Assembly (NCBI GenBank): GCA_029582155.1
Contig: CM055911.1
Span: forward strand, 21,386,014-21,450,013
DNA length: 64,000 bases
Reading direction: 5' to 3'
Origin: Panopea generosa
Taxonomy: Eukaryota > Mollusca > Bivalvia > Adapedonta > Hiatellidae
Shown here: positions 45,537-56,994 of the stretch, piece by piece
Layout: each line of letters opens with the position of its first letter
Position numbering within the stretch: the first letter of the stretch is position 1
Made by a program: the position numbers and the translations under genes
The notes under the pieces: model-generated
What the model was told of the DNA's origin: nothing
Databases searched by the model: none
What the model saw: only the letters and a program-made list of their open reading frames with translations

Positions 45537-46805
45537 ACAAGTAACAAATTTACAGTGTATAACAAAACAAATTACATGTTTATGCTAATATAAACAATTA
45601 TAAACATACTAGTAGGCCATCCAAAAAGCAAAATGACCCTTATTTTAACTTTTGATGGCAATTTTTAGTAGAATTGTTTTAGTACCATAACATTATTCCC
45701 AAATATGTACAGCATCGTGTGATGATGGATGCCACTCATGAAATTGTGTTTTAAGGTCACAGTTGAGATCAAAGGTCAATCAGATGCAAAAATTAACAAA
45801 ACAGTATTGTATATAAATTATTGTCACTTATGTTACAATTATGTTGTTTTATATATTTTTTTCTGTAATGACATGTTGTTAATAGACTATTAGACAATAT
45901 AGACAAATAAACAAAATTTTATTTGAGTAATGTAGGCCTCCGGCCCATAATACATTTTTAAACACATGGTAAACATGCATTCTAACAAATAAACAATCAT
46001 AATACGAACATTATAATTTCAATACAGTTTTGATAAAATGAATGCAATATATTTATTTATATATATGAAAAAAAGAAAAAAGTAATACACAATTTCGAAA
46101 TTTAATTCAAGTCATTTTGTTTTAAGATTGGAGGTAAAGAGTTCATTCATTAAACATCTCAAATACAAACTTTGCCAGTTTGATTATCTTGTCAGAATTG
46201 GCTGTGCTCATCAAACTGTAGAATTCATATACATTATGATAGTTGTGATCGTTATAGTTAATAATGAAACAGTGTAAAGGACGATGGAGCATCTATTTAA
46301 AGGATATTGAAGCATGTCTGTCTTTCTGCTTGTTTTTATACGAGTCAAAAGTTCAATAAGAACATTTAAAATGTAGACAATTTCAGTAGTTGTTGTTTAT
46401 TGCAAATCTGCAATTTGTTATTAACCTTGAATTTTATACATATCTTTGAAGATAAATACTAAAATTAACTCTTAAAGTTAAGTGTTCGCTTGGACGTCCG
46501 TATGTTCTTCACAATACGATAATACACTGGTGCATATTTTTTTATCATGTATTCTTTTCCAATTGAAATGCGATTTAAGGAGAAATAACAATTACGAATA
46601 TATAAACCTTAGATTAAAAGTAAATGTAAAAGAAAGAGAGTTTATGTTATGATGTAATCAAATTACCTTAATTGTACGTAAAACTAGTAAAACTTGTCCT
46701 ACCATATATAAATATGCCTCACAAAGTATCTGAGATTCGAAGAAAATTACTTGTTACCTCCAGCATAGAAGTTCTTGACAGAAATGACAGTTTTGATCGT
46801 GACAC

Positions 46806-48890
46806 TTGATTGAAACTTTTTATGGCATAAAATTTGTTATAGTGTATTCACTTCCAAAAAAAAAATTAATAAACACAAAAGAAAAATGGATCTCCTGGAC
46901 CTTCTATTATAGTAGTGTCGAAGAAGAGTTGAAAGATGATCCTGTCCATTCAGCAACTTTAGCAAAATATTACCAACTGATTCGAGTTGTTGTATTTTAT
47001 TTCAGTCGGAAGATGTAAAACAGTTACACTGTATAAGAGTGATAGTTTTCAAGAATATGTATTGCGGCTGTAAATGAACTTCTTGCGTCCGAAGTAAAAT
47101 ACATTCCAAAATGTCTAAGTTTAAAAAACAAATTGTGAAGTATGAGAATACTATCAAAGATGATACAGTAATGACAGAATTATAAGGATTTAGTTCCGGT
47201 GATTATTGGTGGCGACTGGAGTAGCTATATTACAAGGAAGCGGGTATTAAATCAGACTGTTCCAAGCAAATATGAGGATCGTTCTATGAAGACGTCAAAA
47301 AAAGCTACTGACCCAAAGCACAGTTTATTAGACCATCATATATGCGTCTGATTTTGGGTCATATACTGATTTATCTGATAATGTTTCAAGTATTCTAGAA
47401 CCATATGGAATTATACTTATACAGGAAAGTGTTGACTGCTGCTCAACAAGTAAGAGGTGAGATAGGCATGATTCCCTTCGGGAAGGAATAGACATTGATT
47501 ATGTAGACAAGGTAATTCCTGGAAGGTTCTTTCTCTATCTTGCCTGCTATTTGGTGGTATGACAATTATTCTAGATGGCAATGCTGAAGTCAGAACCTAT
47601 GCGGAGAACTGTTATGTTTGTATACTAGCGCAGGAGATATAGTATTTGGCGTATCTAACGGCAGATGTTGGCCTTGGACATGCTCTTCACAAGACAGCTT
47701 GTTCTGAAATAAGTGTCAGTCTTTTCCATGCTGTGAACCACACTGTTATAAATATTATCAATAGAATTGACAACTTAATTGTAAATGACAGTCTTGAGAT
47801 GTACATCAAAAATGGATATGATCTGTTTATGTCCTGTGATAATATTGGTGCTGTTGAAGCAACGTTAGATGAAAGAAACATAGTTAACAGCACAATATGG
47901 TGGTTGGGAAATACAGTCTAACTCTAGAGAATATTATGTGGGTACTAATACCAGAACTTAATAATTGGGCAAACATGCTTCTGCTGATACTTTGAAAACT
48001 ATCCAATTGGATAAAGCAATGGTGGAAGGCTATATCCAATAAATGGACCTGACAACATAAATGCAAATAGTTGGTACACACACAATAATGAAACACGTTA
48101 AATAGCATATATTCGGAATATTTGAATAGATAATTAGCAAAATTGTCAAAATGATATGCAAACAGTTCCGACTTGGAGAGCTTACAATGAATTAAGCAGT
48201 CCAGATATACTGCCAATGACAACTATAGGAATGCTTCCAATACTACAATCCTATTTAGATAAACTCAACACATTTACTACTGTTATCAATATATTTGAAG
48301 ACATTTCAAATCATATTGGTCAAAGCAACACCCTTATCACAGCAGATCAGCCATCCATTCTAAAAAAACAACTTGTATGCGGCAATCAAGACCTGTTTAC
48401 TTAGATGATATGAAGTCTCTCGAAAGACAGTACCAGATATGTGTGGGAAATATAAAGATAGGATTTTTATAGTCAAAAGGAGCAAAATCACTGAACACTG
48501 ACCAAGCAACAAGCTGGATGAAAACATTTGTAACATGAACAATAGGAAAAAAGGAATCACACAAAACGACCAAGCCAGAGACAAATTCTGTGTCACTTTG
48601 ACAACTCAGTCAGATGTGTTAGAGAAGTCACTATAAGGAGAAAGTGATGCAGAGGAAGACCAAACCTACACCAGATATGATTGTCTGCCTTTAGGAACTG
48701 ATCTTGATGAGTCTGATGTTCAAGTTTTGATCAAATATATGGATACTTTTGACATTTTTTTAGTATGATCCTTTGAAGAAAAAAACAAAACATTTACAAT
48801 GATATATGATGTTTCCAACATGCAGAAAGTTCAGGTTGTTAAAGATGACAGAAAACTACTTCAGAATCTATCAAACATTTAAATGTTTAA
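46806..48890 (+). pseudogene. Decayed gene of a widespread invertebrate repeat-protein family
   Basis: Pieces in several frames can be read on the plus strand. An early piece (46845-47016) has W-T-F-Y-Y-S-S-V-E-E-E-L. A longer piece (47646-47921) has L-G-H-A-L-H-K-T, then I-N-R-I-D-N-L-I, and E-A-T-L-D-E-R-N-I-V-N-S-T. A third (48156-48404) has W-R-A-Y-N-E-L, then I-G-Q-S-N and L-I-T-A-D-Q-P-S-I-L. I recall a repetitive family in cnidarian, molluscan and amphibian genomes with the same order: N-R-x-G-H, E-x-T-L-D-G, H-x-T, then G-Q and D-Q-x-L-Y. I know of no established function. Stops and frame changes are frequent and the C-terminal part looks deleted. Confidence 0.6.
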
Positions 48891-49471
48891 ACATATCTTT
48901 GTCAGCTGTAAATGCTAGCTGAAATGTAGAAATGTATTCTGTGCTGAAACACAAGTTGTCCTTGGTACCTCTGCCAGTTGCTAGGGTTGTATGATTTAGG
49001 AATTCTACCACAAAGACTGAATTATTGAAGTCTCTGAATATGAAGTGATTTTAACTTGATGACTTTCCCGATTCTTTACTGCAATGATACATAGTCATTG
49101 ATAGTCACACTATGATTCAGGCTTTTGGAATACACGCTATCCGAATAGTTACTTTCTGCATTCTAACAAATATCCTTATTATATAACAACGTATTTACTA
49201 ATACACTAGTGTATATTAAAATGACTATAGTTCATTAGCTTTCTTTGTTGAGCAATATCAGAGAATATTAACTATTTCTATACCGCTTACAGTTTTGTCC
49301 GACTTCTATTGTGACCTCATGAAGCTCTTTCCTTCTATTTTAATATGCTTAATTTCTCATAAAGTTTGTTTATGTATTCACTTCATTTGATTAAAAATTA
49401 TTGCCTGTTCTTAATTATTGGAAGCTTGCATTTCACAAGAAATTCAAATTTCATAAATTTTACCCACTTTT

Positions 49472-49484
49472 TGACCTTTGACCT
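49472..49484 (-). promoter_or_regulatory. Perfect DR1-type nuclear-receptor motif
   Basis: The minus strand reads AGGTCAAAGGTCA: two AGGTCA half sites with one-base spacing, the RXR/HNF4/COUP-TF class. It lies inside the transposon, near the right inverted repeat. No function is shown. Confidence 0.6.
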
Positions 49485-49635
49485 CAATTTAACAACACAA
49501 TTATTAACATATATTTTTCATTTTCCTTGTAGTTGCTTACAAGAGACAAATTTCTATAGTTTTCAGTTTAATAAATAAATAAATATTTTAACAAGACTGT
49601 TTCTTTAATTCTATATATCAGTTACTGCACCCAGT

Positions 49636-49648
49636 TGACCTTTGACCT
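49636..49648 (-). promoter_or_regulatory. Second perfect DR1-type motif, within the right inverted repeat
   Basis: Again AGGTCAAAGGTCA on the minus strand. The left inverted repeat has the related AGATCAAAGGTCA at 45766-45778 (one mismatch). Confidence 0.6.
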
Positions 49649-49820
49649 AATTTTGAGATTATGAGGCGATTTCATGATTGGCATCCACCCTCACAGGTTT
49701 GTATACATGCCAAGGAAAACATTAAGCATGGATACTCAAATTTGCCATCAAAAGTTTTTTTCCTGTGTTTGGATGGCTTACTATACAGTAGGTGATTGAG
49801 TGAGAGGAAGAAATAGTGGG

Positions 49821-49852
49821 GTGAGAGAGAGAGAAAGAGAGAGAAAGAGAGA
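49821..49852 (+). repeat. GA microsatellite
   Basis: GAGAGA runs with occasional AAAGAG interruptions. Confidence 0.9.
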
Positions 49853-50029
49853 TTTTGTAAGCAGATAAAAGAAAAAAGGTAAAAAGTATATGATTATATT
49901 TTCTTGTCTCCCTTATGACAGGCATTCTCAAATATCATAACTTTGTGTTTGGACAGGACATACTAGCACACAAGTGGATGTATATTTTTAACTAAATATA
50001 TAATATATTTAAAATCATTTATTATTTGT

Positions 50030-50170
50030 AATCATTATTATTATGATTATTATTATTATTTGTGTTATTATTATTTTTATTATTATTATCATCATCATTA
50101 TTATAATTATTATTGTTATTATTATTATTATTATTAATATTATTAATATTATTAATATTATCATTATTAT
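50030..50170 (-). repeat. ATT-type microsatellite next to the LINE 3' end
   Basis: Mostly TTA/ATT triplets on the plus strand (AAT on the minus), with a CAT block and AATATT units. It lies 90 nt beyond the LINE stop codon in the LINE's 3' direction. Many CR1/L2-type LINEs end in short tandem repeats, so it may be the expanded tail. Confidence 0.85.
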
Positions 50171-53096
50171 ATCAAAATCTATGGGTATCTTTAATAAAGT
50201 TATGGACAGCATCTACAATAGTTATGTTATCTGCTATAGATATAGTTTCACTTCCACTCAGTAGTAGATAATATTTAATGGATGTAATGCTCGTGTTGTT
50301 TGAAACAAGACGAGTCTTTGATTGCTATATCTAGGACATTTAAAGAATAAGTGTTCAGGATCTTCTATAACCTCTTGACACTCACATAAAGGTGATGGGT
50401 GCAGATGATTTCTACAAAGATCGGCATTTAAATTACTACAGTTGTTTCTAAGCCTTGCATGATAAACTGAGACACATCGTTTGCCATGAGAATAATATGG
50501 TGGTATTTTAAATTTAGTATTTTGGCGTAATGTATTTTTAAAGATTGAAAGTGAACGCGCTGCTCTAATATTTCCATCAAGCTGATTCCAAAGAGAAATA
50601 GAAAATGGAATGCATGACTTTCACATTATCTCTGTTCTACAGTATTGAGTAGTATAGTTATCTCTGTTTCTAAGTGGGTATTCAGTTGTTGCACCAACTT
50701 GAGGTGGGAAAAGATCATTTATATAACTTGGGATATTTGAATGGTATACATTATACATAAGGTAATATTTTTGAATTTCTCTTCTCTTTTTAAGTGGTTC
50801 CCATCCACATTCATTATACAGTTTTTGAATATATACTGATCGGGTAAGCCCTGTGACAATTCGTGCTGCTTCGTTTTGTAGTTTTTCTATTGAATCTGTG
50901 AGGTGCACTGTGCAACCATCCCAGACCAATGAGGAATACTCTAGAATTGGACGCACATACGATATATACATTTGATTGAGTTTCTTCCAATAGTGAATTT
51001 TAAGCGTCTCATAATGTGTATTGTCTTGGAAGCAGAAAATAATATGCTTTCAATATGTGTTGACCAGTTACCATCATGGCTTAAAGTAACACCAAGATGT
51101 TTATAAGAATTAACAAATTGTAAAGAAGTATTTTCAAATATAATATTAGGTAGTCTATCAGGTTTTCTTAAAGAGAAGAACATAGCTTCAGTTTTGTTCG
51201 GATTAAAGTTCACCATCCATTGTTTAAACCATTTAGATATAATATCAAGATCATAGTTTATATAATACATTCAAGATCCTGGGTAGAAGTTGCAGATTAA
51301 TATAAGGAACTATCGTCCGCATACAACCTAGTTAAACTTAATAGAGAATCAGCGATATCGTTAACATATATTAGAAATAATAGAGGTCCTAGGACAGACC
51401 CTTTGGGAACACCTGCATTTATATACTTAAGAGTGGATTCTGATGAGTGTATAACAACACGTTGAGATCTGTGTTTCAGATAACTTGATAACCAATTTAG
51501 TAGTGTACCATTTATGCCAATTTCATTAAATTTGAATAAGAGCCCTTGATGCCAGACACGATCAAAAGCCTTCGATATGTCACAGAATACTATGCAAGAA
51601 AATTGTTTGCTATCAAAGGTTTTACAGATGTGATTATAGATGTCTATTAACTGAAATGTTGTTGAATGGTTTGGTAGAAATCCTGATTGATATTTATTCA
51701 ATAATTTATTTGTAAGAAAAAGTTGTACATGTGTTTAAAAATGATTCTTTCAAATATCTTACCACAACAGCTAAGTAAAGAAACTGGTCTATAGTTTGAA
51801 GCTATAGACTTGTCACCTTTTTTATATATTGGTGTAACATTTGCTATCTTCCAAACGTCAGGATAAATCCCTTCATTCAGAGAGCGGTTAAAAAGTATGG
51901 CTATAGGTTTAGATATGGGTTTTGTTACCCCTTTAAGCATCTTATGGCTTATAGAGTCATGGCCACATGCTTTATTTATATTAACAGTGTTTAAAATGCC
52001 AGATATATCATTATCTGAAATAACAAAATTTGTAAGACTCTCGTATGTTTTTGGTGTAGATACTGGTAGTTGGACATTTATCTCGTATTGAGTCGATATA
52101 GACGTAAACTAGTCATTGAGGTGTTCAGTCTTTTCTTTGCAAGAAATAAGAAAATCTTTAGTGCCATTTATATTTGTTTTACGAGGTGGAATTGTAGATG
52201 AAGAGTCTGAATTTTTAACAAAATGTCTAATAATTTTCCAGAAACCTCTTTTATCGTTCGATTGTAAATCGTTTTATGAATTTCCAGATTATTAAAAAAG
52301 TTTTCTTTAGCTTGTTTTTTATGTTATTTACTTTGTTTATAGATTGCTTATATTTACACCAATCATTTGCCTTACCTGATTTAATTGCAATTTTCTTTAG
52401 TCTATCCCTTATTTTTAGATATTTTCTAACTTCTGAATCGAACCAAGGCCTGTCGTTTGGACGGACAGTTATTAGTTTAGATGGTATGCAAGTTTTAACC
52501 ATTTCAATAAATATATATGTAAACTTGTCGCATGCTTCATTAATAGAGCAGTTTATTAAGCAGTCCCAATCATATGATTCAACTTTATCATAAAGGAGAT
52601 TAAAATTTGCTTTGTTGTATAACCATATTTGTCTTTTATATGTAGAATTTAGCTCTTACGGGAATGGTAATATTATATATGTTGCTTTATGATCACTTAT
52701 GTAAGCTGGAACTTCTATAGTACCAGCATTTTTATATGGCATATCATATGGTTCAATGATTAGTTCAAGAATGGCTAGATTTCTGGTGGGTTCATTTATA
52801 GTATTGATAAGTGAGTTTAAGGTTAATATATCTTTCAGGTTGTGGAATGATGAGTTTAGAAGGTTTTCAATAAAATCAACTAGGAGGACGATATTTTTAG
52901 AAGTTTCATAGGCCTTCTCAATATTTACATTCAGGTTATCAAAAAACGTGGTATCTGCGGTTTTGGGACTATAGAATACACCTAATAGTATATTTTATTT
53001 TTTTATTATGACATTTATCCAAATTGATTCGTTACAAAATATTTCTAAGTCATTTCGCCTGGAATGAATAACACTATTTAAAACATAAATAAGTAC

Positions 53097-53124
53097 CCCC
53101 CCCCACCACCACCCCCCCACCCCT
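53097..53124 (-). repeat. G-rich expansion inside the endonuclease frame
   Basis: The plus strand reads CCCCCCCCCCACCACCACCC and onward. In the minus-strand frame it encodes a Gly/Trp-rich insert (V-G-G-W-W-W-G-G) where related endonucleases have only H-G-G-G-V-L-I-Y. It is in frame. Confidence 0.8.
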
Positions 53125-53327
53125 CCATGATTAGAACGGTCCTTTCTATAAAATATATCAAAGTTTTCATTAAGTATTAAAGAGTCATTTGGTATCTGAT
53201 TATCAAGGTGCGTTTCAGTAAAACAAAGAATATCATGGTCTAAAAGGTTTTCAACAATAAAATTTATCTTATTTCTAATACTTCTAATATTACATTGTAA
53301 AATCGATAGAACATGTGTATCGTTTGT

Positions 53328-53351
53328 CTGTCCGGGATTGCACTCTATGTC
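53328..53351 (-). other. Degenerate 2A-like motif in the LINE
   Basis: The frame reads D-I-E-C-N-P-G-Q after a leucine run and N-G-G. The known 2A consensus is D-(V/I)-E-x-N-P-G-P. Here the last residue is Gln (CAG), one base from a Pro codon (CCG). 2A-like motifs at the N-terminus of LINE ORFs are known from some invertebrate elements. This copy keeps seven of eight positions. Confidence 0.85.
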
Positions 53352-53582
53352 TCCTCCATTCAAAAGAAGCAGTAATAAAATTATCTTAAAATCAACTTTA
53401 TCAACAAAATCACTCAAAATTGTATCAACAAGAGAGGTAATTCTATATATATTGTCTAATAAAATCAGTATACCAAGTTTTGTTAAAGATACCTTGAAAA
53501 TAAGTGTACAATGAGCCAATATGCTACGGCAATTAAATAGACCGATGGCGGCTCTCAATGTACAGATGTCAGTACCCATTGG

Positions 53583-53760
53583 GTCTGCGCCGTCTCAATA
53601 TCAATTACCTCTCACAGCTAAAGTCGTAGGTTCGAGAACCGCCCGCTCCAAAAACTTTATGTGAGAAAACTTTCTAGTGACTTCTGGAAGGACGGTGATT
53701 ATACTTAGATTCATTCTGAGGTGTTCCTCCACCATAAAACTGAATATGCGATATATAATC
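53583..53760 (+). mobile_element. tRNA-derived SINE
   Basis: The head has GCGCCGTCTCAATATCAATT and AGTCGTAGGTTCGAGAACC (B box), and the body has TTTATGTGAGAAAACTTTCT, CTTCTGGAAGGACGGTG and TTCCTCCACCATAAAACTG. I recall a body of this type from bivalve SINEs. The first ~60 nt are shared with 30860-30915. Confidence 0.78.
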
Positions 53761-54461
53761 TGAATTATGTTTTGTGTTGAAAATCTTTCATCGTAATATG
53801 ATATTGGCACGGTAGGTAAATAAGTGTCACGTGAGATTCATACACACTACCGATAATCCACGCTGGCAAATCTAGGGATCATGTACTTCACATGTGTTGA
53901 AATCCACAAGCATTTCTGATTGGACTATCGTAAAGTCTGATATAAACTACCTGGAATGGAAAAGTAAAGATAAAACAATTGGTATTGCGTCAAAATTAGT
54001 TCTCACGCATAGAGTTTAAATGTAATATGTACTAATGTAACATTAGTTCTATAATGTATATGCTGCAATATATATTAAAGTTGATGCCAAACTTAATGGT
54101 ATGTAATTGTATGTATTTCTCCATCTAACCATATATTACAGAATGTGACTTGGTATATGATATATGATCAACTATATATCATATGCCTGAATATGATTAA
54201 ATTTAAAATTGTAATATAAACCATGAGATTTACTTTGCACATTACGTGTTTGTGACGATGCATGCAATCAGTATGCATCAGGAGTTTGGTATGTTACATG
54301 TACGTGTTCAAATACCCGCGTTTTGAATGATTCATGTTCTAATAAGTCAATCAATTATAGAGATTACACGTGTTAAGCAGCGAATTAAGACACTTTCCTT
54401 AGGTTGCTGCTTAATACATATTAGACCCAATACCTCTCGCACAACAACTATTATTATTGCA
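53761..54461. other. AT-rich non-coding stretch
   Basis: No supported feature. Confidence 0.5.
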
Positions 54462-54889
54462 ATGTTCTACATATAGAATAATCTTCTTCTGAAAAAATAG
54501 ACACAGTTCCAATGGTTCGTAAAGAACATTTCGATAGAGAGTCCTCTGTTGGTCTTATTATGTCGACAAAATCATGGTGTTGATAAGGTTGCTTTTCCAC
54601 AATTTCGAAGGTTTGACGACACCCCTTCATTTTTTACCATTCGGCCAATTTGTAGCAGTGCATCACCACGCATCTTCAAACTGTTATAGCTTCGTCAAAT
54701 AGTATAAAATGTCATCCAGACCTGGCAAAAATCATGAACATGTTCCAGTGTTCTCATATGTACAAACAAATATGACAGTATAAACATTTTTAACAAAAAT
54801 AACTCCCAATCAATTTACACAGCTCTCATTTCTTGGGCGCCTGAATCTTGCTGCTGTCATGTTAAGAAGGTAATTCTTAAGTGAGACCT
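54462..54889 (-). repeat. Dispersed repeat, inverted copy of 36069-36450
   Basis: Read on the minus strand it gives GGTCTCACTTAAGAATTACC, AGAGCTGTGTAAATTGATTG, TGTACATATGAGAACA, GGTCTGGATGACATTTTATA, GAAGCTATAA and AAAAAATGAAGGGGTG, and then CCAACAGAGGACTCTCTATC. Confidence 0.8.
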
Positions 54890-55849
54890 ACATAACACAT
54901 GTTTCGCATGGTATATTTCCTAATATGTAAAATACATGCAAATACTGAAATATATTAAACGAAACCCGTTAACGTAACTATAACATTCGTCCGTCTGTTC
55001 TTAAAACGTTGAGTTGTATACTCTATAGATCATGCATTTTTATTAAATAGTTGTAAACGCATAATACCGCGAGCAAGTTTTTAAGTGGCAAATCAAATAA
55101 TTAATGTCTTAATAACACTAGTATTGTTACCGCTTCACATTATTCAACATTCACATTGTGTGCATTGGCATTTTGACTTTTCAGTGTATTTTCATCAAAT
55201 TATATACCCATAATATCCCGGACAAGTTATTGAAATGGGCAATTTAGATAACCTTTAAAACCACTGTATGACACGAAGTGCACTCTGTTACCCTCAGTAC
55301 CATCAATTCTCTACAAACACAAACAATACCATCACATTGTGAGAACTCGAATGATATATTGAACATGCTTAATTTGATTATAGATATTTGAGTTGCGATT
55401 CAGGAATTATCACCATTGTTTTGGTTTTTGGTGTTTTATGGCACAGGTGAGCGATGTCAATCCAACGTAACTCCTTTGAAACATGTACGACATAGCGGCA
55501 GATGATGAGCTGATAAAGAAAGATAGTAAGATAGTATATTGAAATTTAGTTATGTTTTTAGTATTAATCTTATATTTGTCTACAGTTGATGATTGCCTGT
55601 GGATTGCCATTGTTGTTATCGTGATGGTCCCTAGGATATGAATTACAAAAATAATCAGTGCCAGTAAATACTTTTTACTTTCATAAAGTAGGTTTACCAT
55701 TAAAAAAGTCAAAAATAATGATGCGACAAATGTATATTCTCTTCAATTCGATAAGTATAAGTCCAATGCTTCATTTTCCTTTTACGTATTATTTATATAT
55801 ATTTATTGCATGAATTCATTGTGTAATCTCGTTGAAGTTTAATATTTCA
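54890..55849. other. AT-rich non-coding stretch
   Basis: No supported gene. A 100-codon minus-strand open frame (55410-55712) has a hydrophobic start but no recognisable domain, splice context or paralogue. Confidence 0.5.
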
Positions 55850-56125
55850 CGAACGAAAACGACGTACACAACGGTTCCATGCATATTTTGTTAATAAAAT
55901 ACAACAAACAAATAGTTTTTTCTTCGGTTTATTGTTTTATCAATTTCATTGGTTCTGCGATTTTAACCGAGCGCAACAATCAGACCACAAGTTGTTTTGA
56001 GAAACAATGAAGTGGGTCATAAAATGTTCAGCTTTGAGTTGTAACGATACAATATCTTGTAAAGTAACCATTCAAACATAACCCTGGTTTTCCAAACATG
56101 AATGCTAGTCGTTGTAATATCACGA
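55850..56125 (+). repeat. Third copy of the right end of the segmental duplication
   Basis: Matches 30460-30705 and 45115-45375: CGAAAACGACGTACACAACG, CGGTTTATTGTTTTATCAAT, CGCAACAATCAGACCA, ACAATGAAGTGGGTCATAAA, CAATATCTTGTAAAGTAACC and GAATGCTAGTCGTTG. Confidence 0.88.
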
Positions 56126-56307
56126 ACAAGAAACATTTGATGGTAAATGCAAATTTTCTAATTTCAGATGTCGTTGACATCCGTTGCGCTACTATGCATG
56201 TGTGTTTGTGTTGTAAATGCATATTCACAACAACGAATAAAGTGTATGTATTTTAAAACTTTCTGTTGTTCAGAGTAAATGGTGTATACAAAGAAATAGT
56301 TTGTCAT

Positions 56308-56312
56308 ATATA

Positions 56313-56378
<66 letters not shown>

Positions 56379-56380
56379 TT
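56308..56380. repeat. TA microsatellite
   Basis: A near-uninterrupted (TA)n run of about 70 nt. It gives a spurious Tyr-Ile open frame on the minus strand. Confidence 0.95.
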
Positions 56381-56459
56381 AGAATTGGTACATTAGGTAA
56401 AACATTCATCGAACTGTCAAAGGTTTAATGATAACAAATGTACATTTGCAAACCAAACT

Positions 56460-56830
56460 TGGTTATAAAAAATAATGTCATCGTGACATGTTTATATTTG
56501 TCTAAACTCATGTCATGGTGACATGTTTACATTTATCTAGACTCATGACATCGTGACATGTTTTTATTTGTCTAAATTCATACAATGTTTATATTTGTCC
56601 ATACTCATGCCATTGTGACATGTTTATATGTCTGTTGTTTTCAAAGCATGTTTGCATTTTTCTGGGGTTGTTTTATTAAGCCATATTTTCATTCGTCTAT
56701 ATTCATGTCATCGTGACATGTTTATATGTGTTTTGACTCGTGTCATCATGACAAGTTTCTATGTGTTTTGACACGTGTCATCGTGACATGTTTATATTGC
56801 CTAGACTCGTGTCTTCGAGACATATTAGAG
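56460..56830 (+). repeat. 35-nt minisatellite, degenerate array
   Basis: About nine diverged copies of TCATCGTGACATGTTTATAT plus TTGTCTAGACTCATG. It is the same monomer as the long array at 62725-63455. Confidence 0.88.
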
Positions 56831-56865
56831 GCATCGGGTCAATCAGGGGATCGACCAGATGTATA

Positions 56866-56992
56866 TAACATTTACTTGGTCTATTGTACACTTTTCTAGG
56901 GATAAATCACCTTTCTTGGTGTATATACACTTTTCTAGGGCTATATCACATTTTCTCGGTACATAAACACTTTTCTAGGGGTATATGAAACA
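56866..56992 (+). repeat. ~42-nt minisatellite (left block)
   Basis: Three to four units of ACACTTTTCTAGGGGTATAT followed by CACATTTTCTCGGTGCATA. The same monomer forms 58705-58852. Confidence 0.88.
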
Positions 56993-56994
56993 AA

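Larger units (their letters stand above)
45610..49783 (+). mobile_element. ~4.2-kb DNA transposon with long imperfect terminal inverted repeats
   Basis: The left end is TAGTAGGCCATCCAAA and the right end (reverse complement) is TAGTAAGCCATCCAAA. Both continue inward with AACTTTTGATGGCAA, then a spacer, GGATGCCA-TCATGAAAT and a TCAAAGGTCA block, for about 170-180 nt per side (45610-45790 and 49610-49783). TAC flanks both outer ends, which could be a 3-nt target duplication. A decayed gene occupies the middle. The inverted repeats are diverged from each other, so the copy is old. Confidence 0.78.
50258..53579 (-). pseudogene. Decayed CR1/jockey-type LINE, ORF2 (endonuclease plus reverse transcriptase)
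   Basis: Reading 5' to 3' on the minus strand there is a leucine-rich lead-in and a 2A-like motif. The APE-type endonuclease comes next (52995-53320: Q-C-N-I-R-S, then F-T-E-T-H-L and R-S-N-H-G-G), followed by a linker with N-D-R-P-W-F. The reverse transcriptase lies at 51297-51940 (P-I-Y-K-K-G-D-K, then S-N-Y-R-P-V-S-L-L, F-C-D-I-S-K-A-F-D, G-V-P-K-G-S-V-L-G-P and Y-A-D-D). The post-RT region at 50621-51270 has Y-K-H-L-G-V and Y-V-R-P-I-L-E-Y. The C-terminal part has R-L-R-N-N-C-S and a C-E-C, H, C cluster before a TGA at 50258-50260. At least four frame changes and a lost second half of the endonuclease make it inactive. The 5' end abuts a SINE at about 53583. Confidence 0.92.

Noticed and set aside
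47687..48222. Minus-strand frames of 68 and 112 codons over the transposon gene
   Set aside because: They are antisense shadows of the plus-strand decayed gene, which carries the recognisable motifs.
50015..50264. Ile-rich frames on both strands
   Set aside because: Translation of an ATT/TTA microsatellite.
55410..55712. 100-codon minus-strand frame with a hydrophobic segment
   Set aside because: No recognisable domain, no paralogue, and composition typical of AT-rich chance frames.
56164..56409. Tyr-Ile repeat frame
   Set aside because: Translation of a TA microsatellite.
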